From assembly GCF_000316665.1 (NCBI RefSeq), contig NC_019678.1, positions 1,798,001 to 1,862,000 on the forward strand: a DNA stretch of 64,000 nt, given 5' to 3'. The stretch's first letter is position 1. Every line of letters begins with the position of its first letter. The DNA is from Rivularia sp. PCC 7116 (GTDB lineage Bacteria > Cyanobacteriota > Cyanobacteriia > Cyanobacteriales > Nostocaceae). Positions 44,778 through 52,830 of this stretch are shown one piece after another. The translations under genes and the position numbers were made by a program. Below the pieces are notes generated by a model. It had not been told where the DNA came from, searched no databases, and saw only the letters and a program-made list of their open reading frames with translations.

Positions 44778-46190
44778 GTGTACAAAACAGTTCCAATAAA
44801 AGCAAAATTTACGGATGAAGAAAAAGCTTTCTGGGTAGATCAGTGTGAGCATTCAAACAGTTTATATAACTCTGCTATTTATCTGGCACGCCAGAATCAT
44901 TATGCAATGCTACTTGAAAGAAAGGCTAATACAACTTACTGGTGTGGAGATGAACTTAGAAGTGGTTGGAAAACTTACAGATTAGAAACTAATTATTATC
45001 ATTTAGATAAACAGCTTAAAACTTGCATTCACTACTTTTCATTGGCTGCACAAGCTGCACAACAAACATTAAAGTTAGTAGGAGAATCAATAACTAGTTA
45101 CAATAAATTAGTGGATAAGTATTACTTAGGAGATGGCAGTAGGCCATCAATTCCCAAGTACAGAAAGTCTGGTGGTTTATTCGCAGTTACGTTCCCAAAA
45201 CAAGCCTTGGCTTGTCATAATGGTTATATTTATCCCTCAATCAGTAAAGCAACAAAGCCTGAATTAATAACATCAATTAAGCTTATTTTGCCCGAATTTA
45301 TTAGCTTTGATTGGATTAAAGAAGTAATTATTCGTCCTAGTCGTGGAGAGTTTTGGGTTGATTGGGTGATAGACGATGGTAAACAGCCAATTATAAATAA
45401 TAAGAGTCTTAACTACAATCATGCAATTAGCATTGATCACGGTGTAAAGTTTTGGTTGTCAGCAGTTACTACCCTTGGTAAAAGTTTTATTGTTGAATCT
45501 CCACAGCTAAAAACTGCACTCCATAAATATCGAAATCAAGTACAGCAACATAAGAAAAACAAACCTAGTAGATACTGGGACAATTACCTTGATAGAATCA
45601 CAGCAAAACGCAATTTACAAGTCAGAGATGCAGTAAATAAAGCCGCTAGGTTTATCATCAATAAATGCTTAAAAGACGGTATCGGGAATTTAGTAATTGG
45701 TTGGAATGAGGGAAATAAAACCAACATTAATATTGGTAGAAACAATAATTATGAAGTTGTTTCAATGCCAACCAAAAGACTTATTGAGAGGTTAAGACAA
45801 TTGTGTGAAGAATATGGTATTAGATTCCACATAACCACTGAGGAGTATACTTCTAAAGCTTCTTTTATTGATAATGATGAATTACATCAATACGGTGCAA
45901 AACCCATAGAATGGAAGCCATCAGGTAAAAGAATTAGTAGAGATGTATACCGCACAAAAGACGGTTTATTGATTCATGCAGATTTAAATGCAGCATCTAA
46001 CATTCTACGAAAGGTTGCCGACCAGATTTTTATTAACTCCGGCATCGCAAAACTAGCTTTTGAAATAATTAAACGGGGTGCTTTGACACACCCCAAACGG
46101 TACGATATTTTTAGTAATCTAAAAAGGTCTTATCGCAAGCAAACAATGTCACGCAGTATGTCTTTAGACTACGGAGTGACAACTGCTTAG
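44778..46190 (+). CDS. tnpB: TnpB RNA-guided nuclease without zinc finger
   Basis: 470 residues, starting at GTG with a strong AAGGAGGTGG site upstream. The split RuvC nuclease is complete: Asp220 (AISIDHGVKFW), Glu311 (VIGWNEGNK) and Asp402 (HADLNAASNIL). The region that usually holds a CxxC...CxxC zinc finger instead reads EEYTSKASFIDNDELHQYG, with no cysteines. That lineage of TnpB is common in cyanobacteria. TnpB proteins are transposon-encoded nucleases guided by RNA from the right end of the element, and help retain it at the donor site. Activity is expected but unproven here. Confidence 0.93.
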   Translation: MYKTVPIKAKFTDEEKAFWVDQCEHSNSLYNSAIYLARQNHYAMLLERKANTTYWCGDELRSGWKTYRLETNYYHLDKQLKTCIHYFSLAAQAAQQTLKLVGESITSYNKLVDKYYLGDGSRPSIPKYRKSGGLFAVTFPKQALACHNGYIYPSISKATKPELITSIKLILPEFISFDWIKEVIIRPSRGEFWVDWVIDDGKQPIINNKSLNYNHAISIDHGVKFWLSAVTTLGKSFIVESPQLKTALHKYRNQVQQHKKNKPSRYWDNYLDRITAKRNLQVRDAVNKAARFIINKCLKDGIGNLVIGWNEGNKTNINIGRNNNYEVVSMPTKRLIERLRQLCEEYGIRFHITTEEYTSKASFIDNDELHQYGAKPIEWKPSGKRISRDVYRTKDGLLIHADLNAASNILRKVADQIFINSGIAKLAFEIIKRGALTHPKRYDIFSNLKRSYRKQTMSRSMSLDYGVTTA

Positions 46191-46244
46191 AATCCCAGTT
46201 TTTTTCAAAGCTGGGAGATGTCAAATCATTCCGATATAAACGGA
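46075..46244 (+). ncRNA. Predicted omega RNA of TnpB (boundaries approximate)
   Basis: In this family the guide RNA overlaps the 3' end of tnpB and the right end, and its guide is the sequence just outside the element. The right-end hairpin at 46192-46216 and GATGTCAA at 46217-46224 fit the scaffold end, so the guide would start at ATCATTCCGATATAAACGGA (46225-46244). The 5' end is a guess; only the right-end hairpin is seen directly. Confidence 0.4.
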
Positions 46245-46255
46245 AACGATATCAT
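46225..46255. repeat. Small palindromic repeat (right flank of the IS element)
   Basis: Bases from ATCATTCCGATATAAACGG to ACGATATCAT, with the inner palindrome TTCCGATATAAACGGAA. It is the inverse-oriented relative of the repeat at 44125-44155, and overlaps the predicted TnpB guide. Confidence 0.55.
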
Positions 46256-46359
46256 TTAATTAAATTAAGGCTGCTTAACTAGCTAATAAAAAACCGTAGT
46301 CACTTACAAATAACTACAGTTCACAATCATCTACTTTCAGTTAACTTAATCTTAAACTA

Positions 46360-46899
46360 TTACTGTTGAGGTGTTTCCTCTGCTGCGGGAATCTCCAAGT
46401 TTCCTTCAGCAGGAATCAATTTATTTAATACATTAATATAACTTAAAACAGTATTGCGCTGCTGTTCTAAATTAACCGCAACATTAATATTCTTTTTCGC
46501 AACAGCTTCTTGTAATTCTTGTATTTTATCAATATTCAAATTACCGTCTGTATCTTCAATTTTGCCCAAAGCTGCTGCTGCTTCCTGCAAACGAGTATTT
46601 GCCATACCAAAGTTACGCTCGTCTAAGTTGACTGTAGTATCGTACAAATCACCGCGAGCTTCCATCAAATAAGCACGATTTGTAGCTGTATTTAACAGTT
46701 CCTTCGTTTGCTGTAACTCCTGCTTGATTTCATCATCGTCAGAAGAAAATTGAGAGCGTGCTTGAAACCAACCCGCACCGTATAAAGCTGCTCCTGCAAT
46801 TGTGGCAATTACGATACCGATGAGAATTTTCTTGAATTTAGAAAATCCCGAACCTTGATTACTTTCGTCAGTCGTTTGAGCGTCTGCTGCTTCACTCAT
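46360..46899 (-). CDS. Membrane-anchored coiled-coil protein of unknown function
   Basis: 179 residues. A polar N-terminus is followed by one membrane helix (ILIGIVIATIAGAALYGAGW, ~30-49). The rest is almost all helical (DDEIKQELQQTKELLNTATN; MEARGDLYDTTVNLDER), likely coiled-coil, ending in an acidic Pro/Gln tail. It has the look of an envelope scaffold or stress protein, but I do not recognise the family. It lies alone downstream of the IS element. Confidence 0.65.
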   Translation of the reverse strand: MSEAADAQTTDESNQGSGFSKFKKILIGIVIATIAGAALYGAGWFQARSQFSSDDDEIKQELQQTKELLNTATNRAYLMEARGDLYDTTVNLDERNFGMANTRLQEAAAALGKIEDTDGNLNIDKIQELQEAVAKKNINVAVNLEQQRNTVLSYINVLNKLIPAEGNLEIPAAEETPQQ

Positions 46900-47019
46900 G
46901 GCTTTTCTCCATCCCTTCCCGGCTATGCTTTGTTTGTAAAACGGTTATAGTCTTTTTCTTTAATTATCTCAAGAATATTTCGTAAAAACCCCGTCATTTA
47001 ATATACGTAATAATTAATT

Positions 47020-47135
47020 GGGGATTGGGCATGGGGAATTGGGCATGGGGCATGGGGGATCGGGCATGGGGCATTGGGTATTGGTAATTTATTCTGCCCT
47101 CCCTCACTCCCTCACTCCCTCACTCCCTCACTCCA
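47020..47135. repeat. GGGCATG and CTCCCTCA tandem repeats
   Basis: GGGCATGGG-type units (47025-47085) followed by about five CTCCCTCA units (47099-47133), abutting the 3' end of rsmG. Confidence 0.8.
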
Positions 47136-47140
47136 TCTCT

Positions 47141-47911
47141 TCAAAGCGGATTCCGAGCGGGTACCCCAACTGCACGGGGAAACTTCTCCGGCGTACTGGC
47201 TACTTTTCGTAGATACAAACAATGGCGATCGCCGTTACTCAAGGGTGTATTGAATTGTTCGATTGATTCAATCTTTCCACCTAACTTCTCAACAGCGTTG
47301 ATCGTGTCGATATTTTCTTTTTCTGTCCAACTACCCCGATACACTACAGCTAAACCTCCTTGCTTCAACAAAGGTAAAGTATATTCAGCACAAGTTGAGG
47401 CAGTTGCAACAGCCCGAATCAACGCCATATCATAACTTTCTCTATGTTCGCTATCTCTACCTATTTCCTCAGCTCTACAAGTGGTAGCTTTAACATTATT
47501 TAAATTCAGTTTTGGTAAAATACCATCTATAAAATTAACTTTTTTCTTTGTAGAATCAACTAGATTTAACGTGCAATTAGGTACCGTAATTGCGACAGGA
47601 ATACCGGGAAAACCTGCGCCAGTTCCTAAGTCGATAATCTTAATTGTTTCTTTATCTTCTGCCTGCCCCTTTATTTTGCTGGCTGAAATTAAAAACTTGA
47701 TTCCTCGTAAAGAATCCCACAAATGTTTTTCCCAAAAATCTTCAGGATTAGTAATGCGAGTTAGATTTAACTGACGGTTTGCTTCAATAATTAATTCATA
47801 AAGACGCTGAAACTGATTTTGCTCTTGAATAGATGGTTGCCAGTTAAGGGTTTGTTCCCAGATGTCCATCATCTCAGGCAAACAAGATATAGTTGAATCG
47901 CTCACAATCAA
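47141..47911 (-). CDS. rsmG: 16S rRNA (guanine-527-N7)-methyltransferase
   Basis: Up to 256 residues; the furthest start is TTG at 47911, with GTG at 47905 and ATG at 47872 as alternatives, so the N-terminus is uncertain. Family marks are ANRQLNLTRI...EDFWEKHLWDSL, the AdoMet motif IDLGTGAGFPGIPVAI, and ALIRAVATASTCAEYTLPLLK. RsmG methylates G527 of 16S rRNA. The C-terminal PRAVGVPARNPL is the normal family ending, although it abuts the intergenic repeats. Confidence 0.94.
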   Translation of the reverse strand: MIVSDSTISCLPEMMDIWEQTLNWQPSIQEQNQFQRLYELIIEANRQLNLTRITNPEDFWEKHLWDSLRGIKFLISASKIKGQAEDKETIKIIDLGTGAGFPGIPVAITVPNCTLNLVDSTKKKVNFIDGILPKLNLNNVKATTCRAEEIGRDSEHRESYDMALIRAVATASTCAEYTLPLLKQGGLAVVYRGSWTEKENIDTINAVEKLGGKIESIEQFNTPLSNGDRHCLYLRKVASTPEKFPRAVGVPARNPL

Positions 47912-48002
47912 AATTACGAGTTATTTTTTTGAATCCAAAATAGTATTTTAGATATTAACTCGACTATTAACGAGAGCAAAGTTTAATTAATAGGTTTTAG
48001 AT

Positions 48003-48779
48003 TTGGAGACAAAGCCACAAGTTCAACTCAAATTAGAACAAGTCAGTTACGCAGAAACACTGACTGCTCAAACAAAGCAAAAATTGCCCGATTATCCTAT
48101 ATTGCAGGATATTTCATTCGAGGTTTACGAAGGCGATCGCTTTGCTATTACCGGCCCGGCTGGGGCAGGTAAGTCTTATTTATTACGTCTTTTAAATCGC
48201 TTATACGAACCTACAAAAGGTAAAATTTATCTTGAAAATCGAGAATATCAACAAATTCGGGTAATTGAGCTACGTAAAACTGTTGCCCTTGTTGGGCAAG
48301 AACCAAAACTATTAGGAATGAGCGTGAGAGAGGCTTTAGCTTATCCGCTTGTGTTGCGAAGTTTTACTAAGCCTCAAATTCAACAACGCTTAAGCTATTG
48401 GCTCGAACAGCTAAATATTCCAGACGACTGGTTAGCTAGAACAGAAACGCAGCTTTCGGGGGGACAGCGACAACTAGTACACCTTGCTAGAGGTTTAGTT
48501 ATCCAGCCAAAAATTTTATTGTTAGACGAGCCAACCTCTAACCTAGATTTAAAAACAGCGGAACGCATTATTAAAATTCTAAATCAGCTATACGAAAAGC
48601 ATCAGACTACAATTTTGATGGTGAATCACCAGTTAAATGTAGCCGAAAATTTTTGTACCCGGCTTTTGTACTTGCAACAAGGACATTTAGTTACAAATCA
48701 AACAGCTTCTCAAGTAAACTGGAATAATTTGCAACAAAGCTTGAAACAAGCTGAAGCCGAAGATGATTTTGATTTTTAA
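48003..48779 (+). CDS. ABC transporter ATP-binding protein
   Basis: 258 residues with a TTG start, as no suitable ATG is near the N-terminus. Walker A (GPAGAGKSY), Q-loop (VGQEP), signature LSGGQRQ, Walker B (ILLLDEPTSNLD) and the H-loop (MVNHQLN) are complete. It resembles stand-alone ATPases of the FetA/PstB-like group. No permease gene is adjacent, so the partner and substrate are unknown. It ends in an acidic tail (EAEDDFDF). Confidence 0.88.
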   Translation: METKPQVQLKLEQVSYAETLTAQTKQKLPDYPILQDISFEVYEGDRFAITGPAGAGKSYLLRLLNRLYEPTKGKIYLENREYQQIRVIELRKTVALVGQEPKLLGMSVREALAYPLVLRSFTKPQIQQRLSYWLEQLNIPDDWLARTETQLSGGQRQLVHLARGLVIQPKILLLDEPTSNLDLKTAERIIKILNQLYEKHQTTILMVNHQLNVAENFCTRLLYLQQGHLVTNQTASQVNWNNLQQSLKQAEAEDDFDF

Positions 48780-48784
48780 AGCCC

Positions 48785-48895
48785 GAAACTGGGCATTGGT
48801 CATTGAGAATATTTAAGAAGACAAATCTGGAAAACTATCAGTATTTTCCTATGCCCTATGCCCTATGCCCCATGCCCTACTCGCCATATCCTCAT
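48785..48895. repeat. GGGCATT and CCCTATG/CCCCATG units
   Basis: One GGGCATTGG unit after the ATPase stop and four tandem CCCTATG/CCCCATG units (48850-48878) in the spacer between two converging genes. Confidence 0.65.
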
Positions 48896-49701
48896 CTCCC
48901 CGAAGCAATAGTAGAATGCTGCTGGGCAAATTGAGTTTTTGGTTGATGTTTGGCTATTTGCGGTGCCGATTGCGAAATATTTGGAGAAACATTTGTATTT
49001 AGAATTTCGACATTAAACCGATATCCGACATTGCGTATGGTTTGAATTAGACTTGGCTGGCGTGGATCTAATTCGACTTTTTTCCGCAGCGATAATACGT
49101 GCGTATCAATTGTACGCGGATTATCTATTGCATCAGGCCAAGCGCGACGCAATAGTTCTGAGCGAGACAAAGGAATTCCAGCAGCTTGAGCTAACACGTA
49201 AAGCAAACTAAATTCTTGTGGTGTTAAATCAATAAATTCACCTTTAAAGCGGACGCGGCGCTGTACTAAGTCAATTTGCAGGGCACCGTAATCCAGGTAA
49301 GCTGGCGCTACAGGAGTACGCTTGCGACGAACAAGCGCTTCTACTCGTGCAAGAAATTCTTGCATTCCAAAAGGTTTACTCAGGTAATCGTCAGCACCCG
49401 CTTTCAAACCAGTGACAATATCAGCTTCGTTATTTCGCGCAGAGAGCATTAGAATCAAAGGCTGTTGCTGGCGATTCAACCAACGACAAAATTCGATTCC
49501 ATCACCATCAGGTAGATCGGCATCAAGGACAACTAGTGTTGGTTGATGAGTCAGAAAGGCTTCTCTAGCTTGATAAATGCTAGCAGCCTGAAATACTCTA
49601 TAATCCAATTGTTGTAAGTGCCAACCTAACAGCGACCTTAAATGGGGATTCCCCTCAATAATTTCTATACAAACCGAACCCACGGTGGCAAAACCCCTCA
49701 T
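48892..49701 (-). CDS. OmpR-family response regulator with altered acidic pocket
   Basis: 269 residues: receiver domain (~10-125), OmpR-type winged helix (~145-240, with EFSLLYVLAQAAGIPLSRSE and the DNA-contact region NPRTIDTHVLSLRKK), and a Gln/Ser-rich tail. The phospho-acceptor Asp60 (VVLDADLPDGDG) and Lys (SKPF) are present, but the first acidic pair reads EG (Glu16-Gly17) where two acids are usual, so phosphorylation may be weak or altered. NblR-like atypical regulators of cyanobacteria are one possibility; I do not assign the name. No kinase gene is adjacent. Confidence 0.88.
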   Translation of the reverse strand: MRGFATVGSVCIEIIEGNPHLRSLLGWHLQQLDYRVFQAASIYQAREAFLTHQPTLVVLDADLPDGDGIEFCRWLNRQQQPLILMLSARNNEADIVTGLKAGADDYLSKPFGMQEFLARVEALVRRKRTPVAPAYLDYGALQIDLVQRRVRFKGEFIDLTPQEFSLLYVLAQAAGIPLSRSELLRRAWPDAIDNPRTIDTHVLSLRKKVELDPRQPSLIQTIRNVGYRFNVEILNTNVSPNISQSAPQIAKHQPKTQFAQQHSTIASGR

Positions 49702-50309
49702 TCGAGTATGACTTTCAAGGTAACAAAGCCTATAGCTTTGGTTTTGTAACCGTTGTTACTCCAATTGGCATTTGCTTGACATTTATTCCTTTTTTTAGTT
49801 TTACTGTAGCTCTATAGGGTTACCTCATTTACCGACTTACTCCTTAAAAAATGGGCAGGCTTCCCATTTTTTCAGAGCAATTGTGACCGGGCGGTTGGTA
49901 ACATTTATCATTTTTTGATATACTAAATTAATATATGCACCAACATTTTGTTTTATTTCTTGTATTAGTTGCGTTCAAATAGCAGGAGGTAAAACTTCAT
50001 TTTTCCCCAATCCCCACAAGTGTTTTATCATGAGAATAGGGTACATATTTCCTTTTGTATAGCACAAAGCATTAATTTGTATAGGGAATAAATGATGTAG
50101 AAAAAATATAACAATAGCTTATTTACTCATCACATTTCGCCTGTAAAGGAATAGGATATGTGTAGAAGTCGTGACAATAATGAATATTTCTCACGCAAAG
50201 TTTATTAAATTGTAATTCATGCCTGGGGGGTAAATCTTACTTCACATTCAGGCTTGAATAATTTACAATTTTCCCGAACCAACCATAGACGATATTTATC
50301 TCTTATCTT
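49702..50309. other. Divergent intergenic region with internal terminator
   Basis: 608 bases between the regulator (-) and the next gene (+). The hairpin at 49846-49872 would stop transcription inside it. No protein gene is supported. Confidence 0.55.
49846..49872. terminator. Perfect 10-bp hairpin with A/T runs
   Basis: Arms AAAAAATGGG and CCCATTTTTT around a 7-base loop, giving intrinsic terminators on both strands. It lies upstream of both divergent genes, so it does not end either coding transcript; it may end a small RNA or act as an attenuator. Confidence 0.75.
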
Positions 50310-50558
50310 ATGCTCCAAGACACACGAACCATCCGCTACTATCAAACATTAACAGATGCCTTCGTCGAGATGTGGAATAGGGGTTATCGTACAGACGATA
50401 TGCGGATTTACCTTGATGGTTATCTAGCCGCACTAAGAAGCAGTAACGGTCTTGAACCTTACTTAATTCACCGCTTAGAAGAAGAAGCGACTCGTTTTCT
50501 ATTTGATGTATCCAATTTTGCAGTTACTCAACCCCAGGCAGAGCCAGATTACTACTAA
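50310..50558 (+). CDS. Small cyanobacteria-type protein (DUF6761-like)
   Basis: 82 residues, soluble, mostly helical: MLQDTRTIRYYQTLTDAFVE, EMWNRGYRTDDMRIYLDGYL and LEPYLIHRLEEEATRFLFD. This sequence type is widespread and very conserved in cyanobacteria, with no known function. It ends in a short acidic, Pro-rich tail. Confidence 0.82.
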   Translation: MLQDTRTIRYYQTLTDAFVEMWNRGYRTDDMRIYLDGYLAALRSSNGLEPYLIHRLEEEATRFLFDVSNFAVTQPQAEPDYY

Positions 50559-51097
50559 TAAAATTTTTCCTGTCAATTACTAGCAGTTGCTGCTTAACGC
50601 AGATAATTATAGCATGTTTTCTGCGAATATCAAGTATGGCAGCGGTGTTGTTTCTCAGTAGATGTTTTGTAGCAATTTAAGTAAATTTCCCCTCACATGC
50701 TTAATTGGCAATGCCAAAAAAAGATGAGGGGATTTTTGCGGTTAAAGGATGATTTTCAATCTCCAGCCGCAATTATAGCGGTTTTCACGCTTGAGCAATA
50801 CAAATTAAAGCTTACCCTTTCCCATCTTCTTTAAGACTTACGCGAAACTAAAAGAATTGCCTCATTACGAGCGACAGCGAAGTATTCAGCGTTCACCGTA
50901 AGTGCGGCTCAGCTGTGGATCGTAGCAAAAACTCTGGGATGATCCACACCCTGCGGGTGAATGCTTCCCTACACTTCATTTCGGTCGCAATGAAATTTTT
51001 TGATTGCGTAAGTCTTGTCTTTATTAAGAAAAGGGATGTCCTACAGCACAGGGTGAAGTTTTGAGTATATCGAACTCAACCCAAAAGCATTATATTT
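50559..51097. other. Intergenic region containing a MITE-like element
   Basis: 539 bases between converging genes. The first part has no recognisable feature; 50833-51016 is the inverted-repeat element described separately. Confidence 0.6.
50833..51016. mobile_element. MITE-like element, 184 bp, with REP-like core
   Basis: Terminal inverted repeats AAGACTTACGCGA and TTGCGTAAGTCTT match at 12 of 13 positions and share ACTTACGC with the element at 40157-40280. Inside are two nested palindromes: CATTACGAGCGAC...GGTCGCAATGA, like the repeat at 4203-4278, and TGTGGATC...GATCCACA. It has no coding capacity, so it may move with transposase supplied in trans. Confidence 0.7.
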
Positions 51098-51421
51098 CTA
51101 AGAAGCCATTGCTACTTCTACCATTTGCTGCAATTCGCCTTTTTGGTAAAGTTCAATCAAAATATCCGAACCGCCGACGAATTCACCATTGATGTATACC
51201 TGGGGAATTGTAGGCCACTCAGAATATTCTTTTACTCCTTGGCGTATTTCTTGATCTTCAAGAATGTCAAAAGTTTCGTAAGGAACTCCTAATGTATTGA
51301 TAATTTGAACAACATTGTTAGAGAAGCCGCACATAGGCATTAATTTGCTTCCCTTCATGAAAACCATGATTTTGTTCTGCTGTACCAGATTCTCAATTCT
51401 TTCTTTAACTTCTGGTGTCAT
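51098..51421 (-). CDS. grxD: Monothiol glutaredoxin (CGFS type)
   Basis: 107 residues. The CGFS active site is at Cys31 (MPMCGFSNN), with the cis-Pro segment WPTIPQVYINGEFVGGSD, the monothiol Grx signature. These bind a [2Fe-2S] cluster with glutathione and act in iron-sulfur delivery with BolA. A bolA gene lies 134 bases upstream on the same strand, which supports that role. Confidence 0.95.
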   Translation of the reverse strand: MTPEVKERIENLVQQNKIMVFMKGSKLMPMCGFSNNVVQIINTLGVPYETFDILEDQEIRQGVKEYSEWPTIPQVYINGEFVGGSDILIELYQKGELQQMVEVAMAS

Positions 51422-51555
51422 GATGTTTCCTTATTAATAGTGTGTTGGCTGTGGGAAAAATTGGAAGCTAGAAAGCAGAGCTTATTTATAGCTATTGTTG
51501 CAGTTATATGTAACTTAACTGTAACTGTAAATCATTCATAATTCATGTGCCTGCT

Positions 51556-51813
51556 TTATGAAGCAGCAGTAGCCCGCCAAGCCTCGGGAGTATATGTTTT
51601 AAGTGCTAATGCGTGAATAGCTTCTGTAGACATAGCTTGTTTCAAGGCACCATATACCAACTGATGTTGTTTTACTAATCCCTTGCCTGCAAACTGCGAT
51701 GAAACTACACTGACTTGATAATGGTCGCCACCGCCGGTCAAATCTTCTACTTGGACTTGGGCATCTGGCATTTGCGCCTTTATCATTTCTTCTACTTGCT
51801 GCGGACTTATCAT
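51556..51813 (-). CDS. BolA-family protein
   Basis: 85 residues. The BolA/IbaG pattern is visible: [40 protein letters not shown] and [20 protein letters not shown] followed by [14 protein letters not shown]. The conserved His of the LVKQHQ segment can ligate a [2Fe-2S] cluster in the Grx-BolA heterodimer. It precedes grxD on the same strand. Confidence 0.93.
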   Translation of the reverse strand: MISPQQVEEMIKAQMPDAQVQVEDLTGGGDHYQVSVVSSQFAGKGLVKQHQLVYGALKQAMSTEAIHALALKTYTPEAWRATAAS

Positions 51814-52004
51814 CGCAATCCCTAAAAATAAATTATTTTCCTACACTTTATTATGTACAAATTTTAAACCGCAATTAAGATTTTTCACATTGATAAGCGT
51901 ATAAACCTGCTGATTAATAAACCTAACCTTTAACCCTCACTTATCGCTACATTCGAGTGATGATAGCATAATAAACTTTTATCATATGATTGCCAATTCA
52001 AAAG

Positions 52005-52028
52005 CCACCACCAAACATTTGGCGGTGG
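52005..52028 (-). terminator. Weak terminator hairpin
   Basis: On the minus strand the stem is CCACCGCC / GGTGGTGG with one G-U pair, an 8-base loop and CTTTTG after it. It lies 41 bases past the stop of the secreted protein gene at 52069. Confidence 0.5.
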
Positions 52029-52068
52029 GTATATTGAATAATTTTATTGTAGATATCAAAATCGATTA

Positions 52069-52665
52069 TTATTTGCGGGAAGAAGAAGCGTTGCCACCTT
52101 TTCCAAAAGGAGAATCAACAAAACCTAATTCAAATAATTGTTGATAAGCTTTTTTGCCTAAATCTCTAGTAGGATTTTGACTTTTGATAATCTGCACCAA
52201 CAAAGGTACTGCTAATTCTGGCTTATTCTGCGCTCTATGAACTAATGCTAACTGATAAGTAGCTTCATCTCTCATTTGAGCAGTAGATAAAGCTTTTTTG
52301 CGCTGGGAATCGGCTAATCTATTGTCAATCCCAGCAAAACTAGAGTTTAGTTGCTGGTAGAAATTTGATAGCTGGTTGAAAACTAAACGTGCTTCTTTGA
52401 GTTTATCAGCAGCTAAAGAATAGTTCTGAGAAGCAACCGCATTGCTCGCCTCCGACATCAAACGCTTTCCACCTTCAAGGCTCAAAACGCTTGCTGTTTG
52501 TCCGGTTGGACGAAGAGTATTTGGGTCATTTGGATCTATTGGTTGTACTTGCGTGCTACCGCTAGGTAGTTTAACCTGAGCGTGAACGGGTGATAGCAGG
52601 CTAAAACTTGCTATTACCGATAACAAAGAAAGACAAATATTGGGAACGGTTGCAGCAAATTTCAT
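52069..52665 (-). CDS. Secreted helical protein of unknown function
   Basis: 198 residues with a signal peptide (CLSLLSVIASFSLLSPVHAQ). After a Pro-rich segment it is predominantly helical with TPR-like spacing (LMSEASNAVASQNYSLAADK; YQLALVHRAQNKPELAVPLL), so a periplasmic repeat-type protein is likely. It ends in a Gly/Ser-rich tail. No specific family is recognised. Confidence 0.7.
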   Translation of the reverse strand: MKFAATVPNICLSLLSVIASFSLLSPVHAQVKLPSGSTQVQPIDPNDPNTLRPTGQTASVLSLEGGKRLMSEASNAVASQNYSLAADKLKEARLVFNQLSNFYQQLNSSFAGIDNRLADSQRKKALSTAQMRDEATYQLALVHRAQNKPELAVPLLVQIIKSQNPTRDLGKKAYQQLFELGFVDSPFGKGGNASSSRK

Positions 52666-52830
52666 GGGGATAAATACTTGGGACGACTAAACAGAACGCG
52701 GATATAAACTTCGGGTATCTTAACTCTGTTTTGCTGTGAAACAAAGCAAAGCCACATACACTGTGAATTTAGACTGAAAATCTCATCAATTGAGTTCCCA
52801 CAACTATTGCAGTCACAAAATACGGCACTC

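Larger units (their letters stand above)
44225..46224. mobile_element. IS200/IS605-family insertion sequence with divergent tnpA and tnpB
   Basis: The element holds a Y1 transposase gene on the minus strand and tnpB on the plus strand. Near the left end is a perfect 9-bp hairpin (CCCCTGGTT / AACCAGGGG, 44234-44254), and near the right end another (TCCCAG / CTGGGA, 46192-46216), followed by GATGTCAA, the usual right-end pattern for this family, so I place the right boundary at 46224. The left boundary is approximate. No terminal inverted repeats or target duplication are expected for this family and none is seen. Both genes appear intact. Confidence 0.85.

Noticed and set aside
44778-46190. 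TnpB as a Cas12-type CRISPR effector
   Set aside because: It lies with tnpA inside an IS200/IS605 element with right-end hairpin and there is no CRISPR array nearby.
47018-47212. 64-codon frame through GGGCATG and CTCCCTCA repeats
   Set aside because: Consists almost wholly of tandem repeats and overlaps the well-supported 3' end of rsmG on the other strand.
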